Shown: piece by piece, positions 11,435 to 21,709 of the stretch
Layout: each line of letters starts with the position of its first letter
Position numbering within the stretch: the first letter of the stretch is position 1
Made by a program: the position numbers and the translations under genes
Origin: Sacculina carcini
Taxonomy: Eukaryota > Arthropoda > Thecostraca > Sacculinidae
DNA length: 64,000 nucleotides
NCBI GenBank assembly: GCA_916048095.2
Contig: OU696581.1
Span: 2,719,445-2,783,444 of the forward strand
Reading direction: 5' to 3'
The notes under the pieces: generated by a model
Database searches by the model: none
The model's input: only the letters and a program-made list of their open reading frames with translations
What the model was told of the DNA's origin: nothing

Positions 11435-11665
11435 ATGGCCGTGAATCACCGTGATACCGTGCAGCTACAGGTGCAGCAGGACTGGGCCAACCGCGAGTAC
11501 GTCGAGGTGATCACAACAAGCATCAAGAAAATCACCGACTTTCTCAACTCGTTCGATCTCTCGTGTAAATCGCGACTGGCAATTCTCAACGAGAAACTGA
11601 CGGGACTCGAACGCCAGATAGAGTATCTGGAGGCGCGTGTCACCAAAGGAGAAACTTTCAGCTGA
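11435..11665 (+). CDS. BRK1: BRICK1/HSPC300, WAVE regulatory complex subunit
   Basis: A 76-residue protein in a single exon. It contains [37 protein letters not shown] and [20 protein letters not shown], an almost unchanged BRK1 sequence; vertebrate BRK1 is 75 residues. It is a short helical protein that trimerises with WAVE/SCAR and Abi coiled coils in the pentameric WAVE regulatory complex. The complex activates Arp2/3-driven actin branching in the cytoplasm. The start is the ATG in TACAATGGC; nine upstream in-frame codons lack another ATG. The coding region has no intron here. Confidence is high because the family is so conserved. Confidence 0.97.
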   Translation: MAVNHRDTVQLQVQQDWANREYVEVITTSIKKITDFLNSFDLSCKSRLAILNEKLTGLERQIEYLEARVTKGETFS

Positions 11666-11942
11666 TTAGCCGCTTGCTTCATTTTGCACATTTCATAAAT
11701 CATACAAATCACGAGAATGAGTCCTGCGTGTAAGTGCAAGCGTCTACAACTTGGTGTTTCGCAAACATGCGCCTCCTCAGGCCGCATTGTTCATGAGTAC
11801 TTGCTCTTGCTGAGATGACAGTGCAGAACTCGTAGCCGAAACATGAACTTTGATGTGTACCAATTTCTACTGGCGCGTGTTTTCGTCTCGCAGCCGTGTT
11901 TTCATAGTATATCAAGCGATGTGATTATTCTTATTATTGATC

Positions 11943-11948
11943 AATAAA
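11943..11948 (+). terminator. probable poly(A) signal of BRK1
   Basis: AATAAA lies 278 nt past the BRK1 stop and is followed by a T/G-rich stretch (GTTGTTTCG). A sensible 3' end for a short transcript. Confidence 0.6.
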
Positions 11949-13347
11949 CGTTGTTTCGAATAGACTCGCGAGCGTTTCATGACATGCAGACTTAAATATT
12001 AAAGACATTATGGAAACTCAGTAAACCTTCATTAAAATGACTAAGCCTCAAATTTATCAATATATATAACCATCGAATTGTCAGTACTATTCATCCGCAA
12101 CGCTCAGCAAGCTAAAAAATAAGGCTGAAATATAAACTAAAAATAACGTAGCTCTGTAATGCAAGTTTTAACCCATTGCATTCCAGTGATCATAGCTGAA
12201 GCCGGCACCAACTTAAAAAATAATTACAGATTATTGGAAACGCTTCCTCTCGTAAGCTGGAAGTTTTATGGATGCGAAATGAATATCCGCTTCATCAGAC
12301 AATAATCAAAAGTAACCAGAGCCAGTTTTGTGCGTATATACACCGAAATGTATATTTAATATAAGTAGAAGCTGGTGCAATTGTAGAATGAAAACCTGAA
12401 ATAACTCGGTAATCATCTATCAGTAAACCACTTATATCAAAATATGACTGCAATCAGTACATAGGAGCACGCACACAGTGTGTACGAAAGACACGGTGTT
12501 GTATATCTGACCTTGAGAAGTACGGTGGTTGTTGATTGGTTGACGCGACAAGACGGGGATCTGAGACAAATTCGGTGTCTGAAACGCTGGCGTAAAACTG
12601 TCACGTTGCGGCTAATTCAACGTGGTTTCCTTCCAATACAAACTATTGACCGCTCACACACATACACTGCAACACCAACAACAACGCAACGAACCACCGC
12701 ACATCACAGCTATCAGACGTTGGTACCACCAGTACACGCGGCGTGAGCGAACGTTGACCGCGTGACGTGTGGCTTTGACGTCATGTTGATGGGCGGAGCC
12801 AAAGCACACGGTCAAAACAGAGCCAGTAATATCGATACAACGTTGGATTCCGTTGAGTGCTGTATAAGTTATCAATTGATTTCAATTTTGGGCGATTTCG
12901 CTTCGCAGAAAAGTAAAAACTAATCATTTTCCAAAATAGTTACTTATAATCGAGTGATATCTTCCTCAAAAAATACGTTTCTGGTGTACTTGACGCTTAG
13001 GAATTACAGGTGTTGCGCCATCTATTATCAGAAAAACGTACTATTTTTCCTAGTATCGCCCACTGCCAGTGTTCGGGCGCGACATGCGCGAAATTTTATG
13101 AAAAATATATTTCCAAGCAAAATATTGGGGTTTATTTCTGCCTTCATCGTTAAAATACTTTCTTCAACAAGGTTTAATAATCATTATATTTGTTTGATAA
13201 ATCAAGATATATTACTTCAAAACAGCAGATAGGCAAATTAGTACATTTTAGAGATTTTTTTTTTGGTAAAACGCTCATTAAAATCAATTGAAATATTCAG
13301 CCATGCATCTATTATCAGAAATATATTTAGTCATATTTAGTCAGATG
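11949..13347. other. AT-rich intergenic spacer
   Basis: No gene seen. A moderately GC-rich patch at 12480-12850 holds a perfect TGACGTCA at 12776-12783, which could be a CREB/ATF-type promoter site, but no gene start beside it could be recognised. Confidence 0.4.
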
Positions 13348-13690
13348 GACTCCGTGGTGTAGTGGTAGCACACCCGCCTCACAAGCGGGACCGTGGTTCG
13401 AATCCCGGCGGAGCAGAATTTCTTTGGGCGAATTCTACAATCCATCAGTCCCTGTCCACCCAGCAGTAAATGGTACCAGATATCAGTCATGAGTTGTGCC
13501 ATGCATTCTGGGGAGGTGACCCTCTCTAATACGTCTTAAGTCCTTGTGGCGCCATAGCGTGGAGAGGGTCGGTTCTGCGGTGGCAGCGAGCTGCACGGGT
13601 CACACCTGTGTGTGTTCATAAGCTTCGGCTTCTTCGCGTGTAGCAGCTGTCACTTAGGCATGTAACATTAACATTTGTAAGATTATGTGT
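13348..13690 (+). mobile_element. tRNA-Val-derived SINE
   Basis: The head (13348-13416) folds as a tRNA: D-arm GTGT...GCAC, anticodon stem CCCGC/GCGGG around CTCACAA (anticodon CAC, Val), and a T-loop GGTTCGAATCC that matches a Pol III B box. It is not a working tRNA: the T stem has two mismatches and the acceptor stem is broken at its two outer pairs. It runs into a tRNA-unrelated body (CCTGTCCACCCAGCAGTAAA, GGTACCAG, then GGCGCCATAGCGTGG), as SINEs do. The 3' limit is uncertain. Confidence 0.7.
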
Positions 13691-13934
13691 TGATGATATT
13701 ACTAGAAGGCTAAGCTTGTGGTGTGTGTGCACTTTTGGTTAGATTAATTTTATAATTATACTTGTATAATTTTGTTTGATTCATGGCGCGCTATCAATTG
13801 TAAATATGCTCGGCTTGTTTCATGTAACCGCTCACTTGTTCAGTGTGCGCGCCATAAAGTGTCAAATGGTGCATGTGTATGTAACACACGCACACGCACA
13901 TCGCTTCAAACATGTCCAATTGCTCGAGTGTATG

Positions 13935-14038
<104 letters not shown>

Positions 14039-14110
14039 CGATTGTTTCAGTTGAGTCGAGTATGGGCCGAATGTAAGCGAGGCGAGAGAGAGAGAGAGAG
14101 AGAGAGAGAG

Positions 14111-15727
14111 CGGGGCAGGCGGTACATCAAACAAAGCTCACCCCCCCAAACAAAGCTTACTCCCCGAGTCATGGCACGTGTTAACGACGCCTGCAGCATA
14201 GCTAACCGGGATTCTGGCAGTGCTACTCTCTGCGTCTAGCTCATTCTCTCTCTCTACGCATTTTGTGTGTTTTGTCTGTCCGGGCTAGTCTCGGTGACAC
14301 ATACACCTGTTTGCGTTCTTGTGCAGCACGCGCAATCTTGTGATTTTTGTACATGTGGGTTTTGTGATTGTGTTGTTGATTTCAGTGTGTAATATAGTGT
14401 ACAAACTCTTCATGTTGTACACGTTGGCGGGTTGAGAGAGTGGTTTCAATCCCAGTCCTACCACCATCATCGCACAACAAACTCTCAAAAATCCAATCAA
14501 GGATAAGATATACGTAAACGATTTGGCATAAATACTTTCAAGGTGAGGAAAGTTTTGAATATTTTCCAAATATTCTTTAAAAAATCATGCAAAGTTACTG
14601 AAAATCACAATAGTTTAGTTCACCTCATGCTAGATGACAAATTTTTTGGTTTTTAAAGCCAGTCACAATATTCAAACCAGCTCTCAGTGAACATGCTTCT
14701 CGGCGAATTTATAAGCAATGCCACTAGACTTCTAAATTGAAACGGTGAAAAACGATTAAAAAATTCCACAGAAAATCTGGATTTTTTCGTGTTATCACAT
14801 GAGTGCTTGTGATTTGGTAGAAAAACATAAATAAAGCTTGTGCTCAACAAACCGTGAAATTTCTAGTGCTGGCGCTCATTCTATACCACTTTGTTTATGT
14901 ATTTTCACACTAATACAATTAATATTTCTAATAAAAATATGAATGAAGATAAAAACAATGATAATATTCATATTATAAGAATAGAATGGTGAAATGCAGG
15001 GCAATTTTTCGAGTTAATGCAATGAACGTACATGTTCGGGCAAGCAATGCGCGTTGGTTTTAGGCGCGGTTATGATGATCAAAGCCAACGCAAGTTACAC
15101 AAATGTTGTGGTGAATTTTGCGAGATGTGAAGTGTGATTTGCTCTCAATAATGTTCTTGTCGTTTATTGTGCATGCTTAGTGGAAAGAAGTCGGACATAT
15201 GTAAAAGCCTTCTGCATAAATGATTGGTAAATGGTGTTGTTATAAATGAAGAAGTATGGATTTTGAGTATAGTATGGATGATGGATCACAGTATGGGTTT
15301 TCCTGTTCATTGTTGTGTGCTACAACTCAATGCAACGCTGGAAATTGTTTAGTGCTGCCCAATTTTCCCAGGTGCTTTAATTTTGGGAATTTTGCTTCAC
15401 AGAAAATTTAAAGCTAACAATTTTCCAAGTTTGCTCCTTATAAAGAAGGGATCTATTTATGTTGTGTGATTAAGGAGCGATAATCCACCTGGGTTGGCTC
15501 CTGTTGCAGTTGGTCTGTGGTTGAATGGAAAAAAATATGTTGTGTAATTGTGCATGGTATGTATGTGTGTGTGTATGTGTGTGTGTGTGTATGTGTGATT
15601 TACACCTGCGTCTTGTGTAGTTCACGGTGTTTATAGGTATACGTCAAGGACTACTAAATATTATTCAATAGTCCTTGGTGTGCGTGTATGTGTGTATGTG
15701 GTATGCTCGTGTGTGTGTGTGTGTCTA
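14111..15727. other. AT-rich intergenic spacer with TG-rich patches
   Basis: No supported gene. Loose (TG)n patches occur at 15560-15600 and 15680-15724. Otherwise A/T-rich sequence with no reading frame showing the local coding bias. Confidence 0.4.
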
Positions 15728-15812
15728 GGGTATGGGCGTAGATCCTAGGGAATATGGGGGAAATATACCCCCGACAAATTGGTAGGGGGTATTAATAAGC
15801 AATTATACCTGT
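15728..15812 (+). mobile_element. MITE, family A, truncated copy
   Basis: The left end TATGGGCGTAGATCCTAGGG, followed by GGGGGAAATATACCCCCGA and AAGCAATTATACC, matches the left end and first internal block of the family A copy at 42015. Only about 85 bp is recognisable. Confidence 0.55.
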
Positions 15813-17137
15813 GTACCAAGGGGAAAGAGGATGTTAAAGCTCGGGTATGTCTGGTCCCGCTTCAGTGTCGGCTTTCGTTATTTTTCTTTGTAGGGTTAGG
15901 TTAGTTAGGCTTGGTTGGGTAGCTCTGTCCTCTGCCAGGTCACTCCATCGTGACCTTTACGCAAGCACAGTAAACGCCAAGACATACAATAAGAAATGCG
16001 GCACGGTATGTGTTGAACTATAAAGACTGCAAAATTCATAGTGAAAAACTTGTTTGCATCAAATGATATCGTATCAAAGATGGTAAAAACATATTTATAT
16101 TTATGAACGTCCTGAAATTTCCAATAAGAGACGTGCAAATGAGTGTCTTAGTCAAAACCGAATCATCGTGGTATTCAAGGTGGGCGTAGCTTTGTTGCAC
16201 GTTATGTTGCGCAATTGTTCATTGTCCTGAGGTATTTTCGAGTGAGCTGCTCAATAGTTGGTTTTTTTAAGGTGTTGTCATTTTGTTTAGTGATGCGCCT
16301 TGGTGGAACTGGTGGCTTCACAGCGTGAACACATTTGACGGAAATGTCAGTGTTAAATTTGGTTTGTGTTAGTTATTCTAGTACTGTTTCATTTGTCCTT
16401 CGCTGATTTCCCATTTTTCTTTTCGGTTTGCTATAAATCTTGTTCATGCATAAGCAGGGGCCACATTATATCAAGCCATATTGTATTGAAACCTTTGGAA
16501 AAATAGCTATATATCAGCAGAGTTGAGCTGGAGCTCCACTCATTGTATTGCATTTGACGCGTTATCCTTTTCGGCAATAAATATTGAGGCCGAATTTCTG
16601 CTATCTGGATAGTTTCTCAGGCGTGGTTTTAATGTCATTTTGTTTTAATACGTTTAATTTCAGAGATGTGTTTGTTTAATCTTTTTCTTTTCAAGGTATT
16701 CTATGAAAGTTTACCTTTGATATCGAGCACCAAATATTCGGGTCTCGTATTCTTTGGTATGTTCTAGGAGAATGAGCTGAAGGTCGATATCGTAATGCTC
16801 TCCTTGACAGAATTGTGCTATCTTACTTTTACCACGATGTTTTCCATTTAATCTGTGCATGTGCATGTAATGGTGTGGTTCATACGAAGTTTTCAGCGAT
16901 GCTTGAGGTTTGTGTTCTGTGATTGTATTATGTTTACTAACGTTATAAATGTTTATTTGCTTTTGTATTACGTCGACAAGTTTTTTCAACAAAAAATATT
17001 ACTACTTCGATACGTCTAATTTCCCTTTTTAATATGCCCGACGACCGAAATATTGGGAAGAAGTGGTGAACACGTACAGCGATGAGATTGTGGCATTGAC
17101 ACGCACTTGTTCAGCCACTGTCCGCTCATCATTGCCA

Positions 17138-17179
<42 letters not shown>

Positions 17180-17286
17180 GTGCGTGCGTGCAAGTGTTTG
17201 TGTACGTGACTGAGTGAGTATGTTTGTGTCGCCGTGGTCGGTCGTTGTTTGTGTGGCTAGCCGTGCTCGCGCCACAGTGCGCCGCA
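15813..17286. other. spacer and 5' flank of TRAPPC13
   Basis: AT-rich and without a supported gene. A TTAGG-like patch (GGTTAGGTTAG) lies near 15894. (TG)n at 17139-17174 runs into the presumed 5' UTR of TRAPPC13, ending about 110 bp before its ATG. Confidence 0.4.
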
Positions 17287-18624
17287 ATGGAGGTGCGATC
17301 GCGCGACACGCACCCGCTGACAGTGACTGTGATGCGACTGGGCCGGCCGACACTCTACAGCAGTCCGGTGGTGCACACGGCCGACGATGACGTCACCGAT
17401 GACGTCACCGACGGCGACTGCTGGTCGCGTGACGTCACGCGGCTGCCCGACCTGCCGCACGTGCAGGTCGGCGAGCTGCTGCTGCTGCCGCAAAAGTCGG
17501 CCGGCATTCATCTGGGCGAGACGCTGGCGTGCTACGTGTGCGTTCACAACAGCAGCGATGGTGGCGGCGGAGGTGTCAGTGGTGAGGATGGTGGCCGGGT
17601 GGTGCTACCTGCGGTCGTGTCGCTGCACCTGCAAACAGTCAACCAGCGGCTGTCTCTGCGCGCCGCGTTCACGCCGCCCGCCCGTCTGCCGCCCGGCGCC
17701 AGCTTCGGCGGCGTCATACAGCACGAGGTGAAGGAGCTGGGCACGCACGTGCTCGTGTGCAGCGTCGACTATGAGCTGGAGGCTGGCGGCGGCCGTGTTG
17801 GCGGTGGACGCAGCTCGCTGTGCAAGCGGTTCGGCTTCGAGGCGCACAAGCCGCTCGATGTGAAGACCAAGTTTTACAGCGCGTCGGCTTGGCGTGTCTA
17901 CTTGGAGGCCGAGATTGAGAACACGACCGGCGGCGCCATGTTTCTGGAGCGCGTGGCCATGGAGCCGACGGCGGCGTTTACGGCGCGGCGTCTGGCGGCC
18001 GGCGATGACGCGGGCGTGTCGCTGGGCGTGCGCGACCGCCGTCTGTTTTTGTTTTGCGTGCAGGCGCGCGACCACATGACAGCCAGCGACGACGACGGAC
18101 GAGCCGGAACGGCAACAACTGACGTCGGCAGACTGGATATCAGCTGGCGCAGTGCGTTGTGTCAGCGCGGACGTATTCAGACAAGCGCTCTGCACCGCGC
18201 GGTGGCGGCGGCGACGGTGGCGGTCTCTACCGCGCCACAGGAGGTACAAGTGAGCGTGGTGCGGTCGCCGGGCGTCGTGCGTCGTCTGCAGCGCTTCTCA
18301 ATCGGCTGTCGCGCGCACAACACCACCGACCGGTCGATGCAGCTTTGTCTGCGTGTGGCCACTGCGCCGGCCTCAACGACAACGGCAGGGTTAAGCGACG
18401 GAGTGGCGCCCAGCGGTGGCGGTGTGGTGGCAGGTCTGGTGTGGCGGGGACTCAGTGAGGTTCTCGTGGCCGATGTGAGTGGCGGCGGTTGGGCCGATTT
18501 CAGCGTGGATCTTGAGGCGCGCCGGGTGGGACTTCATGCGGTGGCTGGCGTGACGCTGGTGGATCGAGGCTGCAACAAGGCCTACAACTTCGACAGTCTG
18601 GCGCAAGTCATGGTGGTCGCTTGA
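17287..18624 (+). CDS. TRAPPC13: TRAPP complex subunit 13
   Basis: A 445-residue protein in one exon. The start MEVRSRDTHPLTVTVMRLGR, with P-T-L-Y after it, is the family N-terminus (x-L-x-L-K-V-M-R-L-x-K-P). Human TRAPPC13 is about 417 residues. Further family-like parts are LLLLPQKSAGIHLGETLACY, HEVKELGTHVLVC, VDYELEAG, FEAHKPLDVKTKFYSAS and VYLEAEIENTTG. TRAPPC13 is a beta-sandwich subunit of metazoan TRAPPIII, which acts on Rab1 in ER-Golgi traffic and autophagy. The ATG has a strong context (GCCGCAATGG); 21 upstream in-frame codons contain no other ATG. The coding region contains three TGACGTCA octamers near its 5' end. It lies 508 bp upstream of IRS on the same strand; no functional link is implied. 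Confidence 0.9.
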   Translation: MEVRSRDTHPLTVTVMRLGRPTLYSSPVVHTADDDVTDDVTDGDCWSRDVTRLPDLPHVQVGELLLLPQKSAGIHLGETLACYVCVHNSSDGGGGGVSGEDGGRVVLPAVVSLHLQTVNQRLSLRAAFTPPARLPPGASFGGVIQHEVKELGTHVLVCSVDYELEAGGGRVGGGRSSLCKRFGFEAHKPLDVKTKFYSASAWRVYLEAEIENTTGGAMFLERVAMEPTAAFTARRLAAGDDAGVSLGVRDRRLFLFCVQARDHMTASDDDGRAGTATTDVGRLDISWRSALCQRGRIQTSALHRAVAAATVAVSTAPQEVQVSVVRSPGVVRRLQRFSIGCRAHNTTDRSMQLCLRVATAPASTTTAGLSDGVAPSGGGVVAGLVWRGLSEVLVADVSGGGWADFSVDLEARRVGLHAVAGVTLVDRGCNKAYNFDSLAQVMVVA

Positions 18625-19132
18625 TTTTATCTGCTCGTGTTAGCGGTTACATTCCAATTCAGCTATGTCTGACATGATTGAGTGTGCTTGAATGTTTGCG
18701 GCACTGCCGCGGTGTATTTTAATTTCGGGGTTTTCTAAGCACTGTATTTATGTTGGTGATATCTGATTGCTTCGGTGTAGCTAAATGTATCGACACGTTA
18801 TATTAAGCTTTCTGTCAATACATGAGCTATGCGTGACAACAGTGTGTTTCTTCCTGGCATAATACTGCACTGTGGCGAAATGAGAATTGTGTTTTTACAA
18901 CGAGTATCTCGTTATCGCATAGCTTTTCACTGAAAAGTTGAACGTTTTCCATTCCAATTTTGCTTCCGACAATGGATTCTGACACTTGGTCGACATTGTG
19001 ACTCTACGCATTCACAGAATGATCACATTTGATGAGCGTGCGGTTATTTTGTGGCAGAACTCGACCACTCGCATGGACGCGTCATAAGTACAACACAGGC
19101 GCGTCTTGGGGGCCACCGCCGGCCGCAGCGCT
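18625..19132. other. spacer between TRAPPC13 and IRS
   Basis: 508 bp holding the TRAPPC13 3' UTR and the IRS 5' region. A CACAG at 19094-19098 could be the acceptor of an IRS leader intron. No AATAAA was seen. Confidence 0.4.
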
Positions 19133-21709
19133 ATGCAGCAAAACGCCTCCGTCAATCAACTGGCCGACACCGAAGAACAACATCAGAACGATGGCGACAA
19201 CAGCAACCACGTGGTCAAGACTGGTCTTGTCAAGGTGCGCCGCTACGATCAGCGACGCGCCAAGAAGCGCTGGCTGGTGCTGCGATGCACGCGGCCGCCG
19301 CTGCTCGAAATGTACGACTCGGAGCGGCGGTGGTGCGCCGGCGAGCCAGCCAAGCTGTGTGTGCCGCTGTCGCAGCTGTTTGGCGTCAGCGAGCTGGTCG
19401 ACGCCAAGAGCTCGACCGGCGCCGTCGGCCTCATGGGTCCCGTGTCCTACAGTTTGCTGACCGAGTCGGCCGGGCAGCAGGCCGACTGGCTGGACAAGCT
19501 GCGCCGTCTGCTGCCCGGCCAGACGGCGTCAGTGCAGTACGAGCGCATGTGGGACGTGCAGGTGACGGAGCGCGGACTGGGCAGTTCGCGGCGCGTGGCC
19601 GGAATCTACTGCGTCGGCGTGACGGGCGACAGTATCAGGCTGATTGGACGCGACGAGCAGCGCACGCAGATCGATCTCGCGTTTGTGACGGTGCGCGGCT
19701 GTCGCCATTTCGACCGTTTCTTCTGCGTGCAGCTGGGCCGATCGTCGGCGCTCGGTGCCGGCGAGCTGTCGATGCAGCTGGAAGAGCCGATCTACGCGCA
19801 AAACATGCACGAAGTGATCAAGGGCAAGTTCAAGCGGCGCACCACCACGCCGGACAGTGTTGTGGCCAGCAGCGGCAGTAATACCGCCAGTCCCACGGTC
19901 GCTGTCCAACCGGAACCTGCGCCAATTGGCGGCTCAAAATCGGTCGAAGCGGCCACAGACAGTCGATGCGACCAGCAGCTACATGAGCAGCAGCAAAGTC
20001 GATGTCGCAGCGAGTCGGTTCCGTCGCGCAGATATGTGGCCGGCGGCAGCGGTGCGGCCGGATGGGCGGGTTGGCGTCGCGGCGGCGGCGGCGACGCTGG
20101 TGGAAGCGAGCCATCGTGCACGGTCAGTCAGTCTTCTCTGGCGGCGGCCGTTGACGAGGCGATTGTGTGTGGCAGTGCGCCGACTGGACACGCGACGTTC
20201 ATGCCGGCACGAGGCCACTCAATGCAGACGTCCAGCGGCGTATTCGCGGCGGGATCGTCGCGCGACAACAGCGACGACTGCATCGACGCCGGCGACTATC
20301 TGAAAATGTACCCGCTGCTAGCCAGTCCGTCGACCAATACGACTCAGACCGACGGTGCGTTGCGACCGCAGTCGTGCGAATCGTACGGCTACATGTCAAT
20401 GGACGGGCCGGCGTCGCCAGCAGGGCGTGACTTGACCACTGAAGGCTACGTGTTCATGGGTGCCGCGTGCGCCAAGAGCATTTCGCCGCCGCCGCCGCCG
20501 CCGTGCGACGCGTCACCAACAACTGCCATTGCCAACATGTCGCTCGATCAAACTCCACCGGCTGCGGCGTTGTGTGTGTCGCCGGCATCGGTTCCCATCA
20601 GCATAGCGCGCGGCCAGTGTCAGCGACCACGTACGTCGGGTGCCGGCGATGAGACAGTCGCCAGGACTGACACGACGTCGCCGCGCTCGCGTGCACACTC
20701 GCTGGGCAGCCGGCTCGGCATGGCCAGCTATGCACTGCTGCGTCGGCGCGACAAGAAGGTCGTCGGCGGAGGCGACACGTCAACACCGCCGCCGGCACCG
20801 GCACCGGCCGCGTCCCGTCTCAGCTCGTCATGGGAGTCGCCGTTCACATCGCTGCTGGCATCGGCGCGGCGACGCGTCAAGCAGCACTCGACGCCTGTGT
20901 CGCAGCCGCCGCCGCCGCCGCCGGTCGGCTCGCAGTACACGCGACCGCGCAGTTTTTCGCTGTCGACGCGTCGCTGGTTATCGACGCATCAGGCGGCGGC
21001 GGCGGCAGCGGTCACCGAGACGGATGCGCTGCGTCCGGTGAGCGCGGCGCCGCTGCAGCCCATTTGGTCAGCGCGCACGGCCGCTGCTGTTGGTGCCGAT
21101 TATGATGATGACTACCTGAATATGACGGCGCCGGCGGCGGTGGTCGTGTCGCCGGCCTCATCGATACTCACGTCCGACAGCGGTGACTATTTGAACATGT
21201 CGGCCGTGTCGCCGGACGGCTGCGTTGGTGAGTTGGTCTGTGCCGGCACTGCGCCACTGCCGACTGTCTGCGAAACAGATGCCGCACGGGTCGACTGTCG
21301 TCTGGCCTGCGCTCAGCCCGCCGTCGTCGCCGCCGCCGCTGACAGCGACGACGATGATACGGCGTCCGGCAACTATCTGGAGATGGACGGCGTCGGTTAT
21401 GCAGCGCGACAGGAAGAGCAGCAACAACAGTCGGCCACCGATGGCTGTGTCGACGGTAAGAGTGACCTTCCGCCGTCGTCGTCACGGCCGTCAAACGCCG
21501 CTGTTGCGCCGCTCGTCGACGTCGAAGACAAGCAGCCAGTCGAGTACGTGACGCTCGACTTGCCGTGCGCGCCGGCGGGAGATACGTGTGATCAGACTTC
21601 TACCGCCGGCGCCGCCGACGACGTCAGTGTGAAGAAACGAGACGGTGAAAGCACCAGCTACGCCAAAATTGACTTCGGCACAGTTTGTACCACCGACAAT
21701 CAGGTGTGA
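19133..21709 (+). CDS. IRS: insulin receptor substrate (chico/IRS) adaptor
   Basis: An 858-residue protein in one exon. A PH domain covers about residues 29-125 (KTGLVKVRRYDQ...KKRWLVLR), and a PTB domain about 137-231 (YERMWDVQVTERGLG... IYCVGVTGDSIRLIG ...FFCVQLGRSSALGAGEL). The tail carries PI3-kinase p85 docking motifs Y389-LKM, Y418-GYM overlapping Y420-MSM, Y439-VFM, Y661-LNM, Y686-LNM and Y748-LEM. Two C-terminal sites, Y805-VTL and Y843-AKI, resemble the SHP2-binding pair at the end of vertebrate IRS1. IRS proteins bind the insulin/IGF receptor at the plasma membrane and relay to PI3K and MAPK. The start is the first ATG after an in-frame stop at 19085. Ala/Ser/Pro-rich low-complexity linkers separate the motifs. 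Confidence 0.94.
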   Translation: MQQNASVNQLADTEEQHQNDGDNSNHVVKTGLVKVRRYDQRRAKKRWLVLRCTRPPLLEMYDSERRWCAGEPAKLCVPLSQLFGVSELVDAKSSTGAVGLMGPVSYSLLTESAGQQADWLDKLRRLLPGQTASVQYERMWDVQVTERGLGSSRRVAGIYCVGVTGDSIRLIGRDEQRTQIDLAFVTVRGCRHFDRFFCVQLGRSSALGAGELSMQLEEPIYAQNMHEVIKGKFKRRTTTPDSVVASSGSNTASPTVAVQPEPAPIGGSKSVEAATDSRCDQQLHEQQQSRCRSESVPSRRYVAGGSGAAGWAGWRRGGGGDAGGSEPSCTVSQSSLAAAVDEAIVCGSAPTGHATFMPARGHSMQTSSGVFAAGSSRDNSDDCIDAGDYLKMYPLLASPSTNTTQTDGALRPQSCESYGYMSMDGPASPAGRDLTTEGYVFMGAACAKSISPPPPPPCDASPTTAIANMSLDQTPPAAALCVSPASVPISIARGQCQRPRTSGAGDETVARTDTTSPRSRAHSLGSRLGMASYALLRRRDKKVVGGGDTSTPPPAPAPAASRLSSSWESPFTSLLASARRRVKQHSTPVSQPPPPPPVGSQYTRPRSFSLSTRRWLSTHQAAAAAAVTETDALRPVSAAPLQPIWSARTAAAVGADYDDDYLNMTAPAAVVVSPASSILTSDSGDYLNMSAVSPDGCVGELVCAGTAPLPTVCETDAARVDCRLACAQPAVVAAAADSDDDDTASGNYLEMDGVGYAARQEEQQQQSATDGCVDGKSDLPPSSSRPSNAAVAPLVDVEDKQPVEYVTLDLPCAPAGDTCDQTSTAGAADDVSVKKRDGESTSYAKIDFGTVCTTDNQV

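Noticed and set aside
13348-13416. Functional tRNA-Val(CAC) gene
   Set aside because: The T stem has two mismatches and the acceptor stem two; the sequence continues into a SINE-like body.
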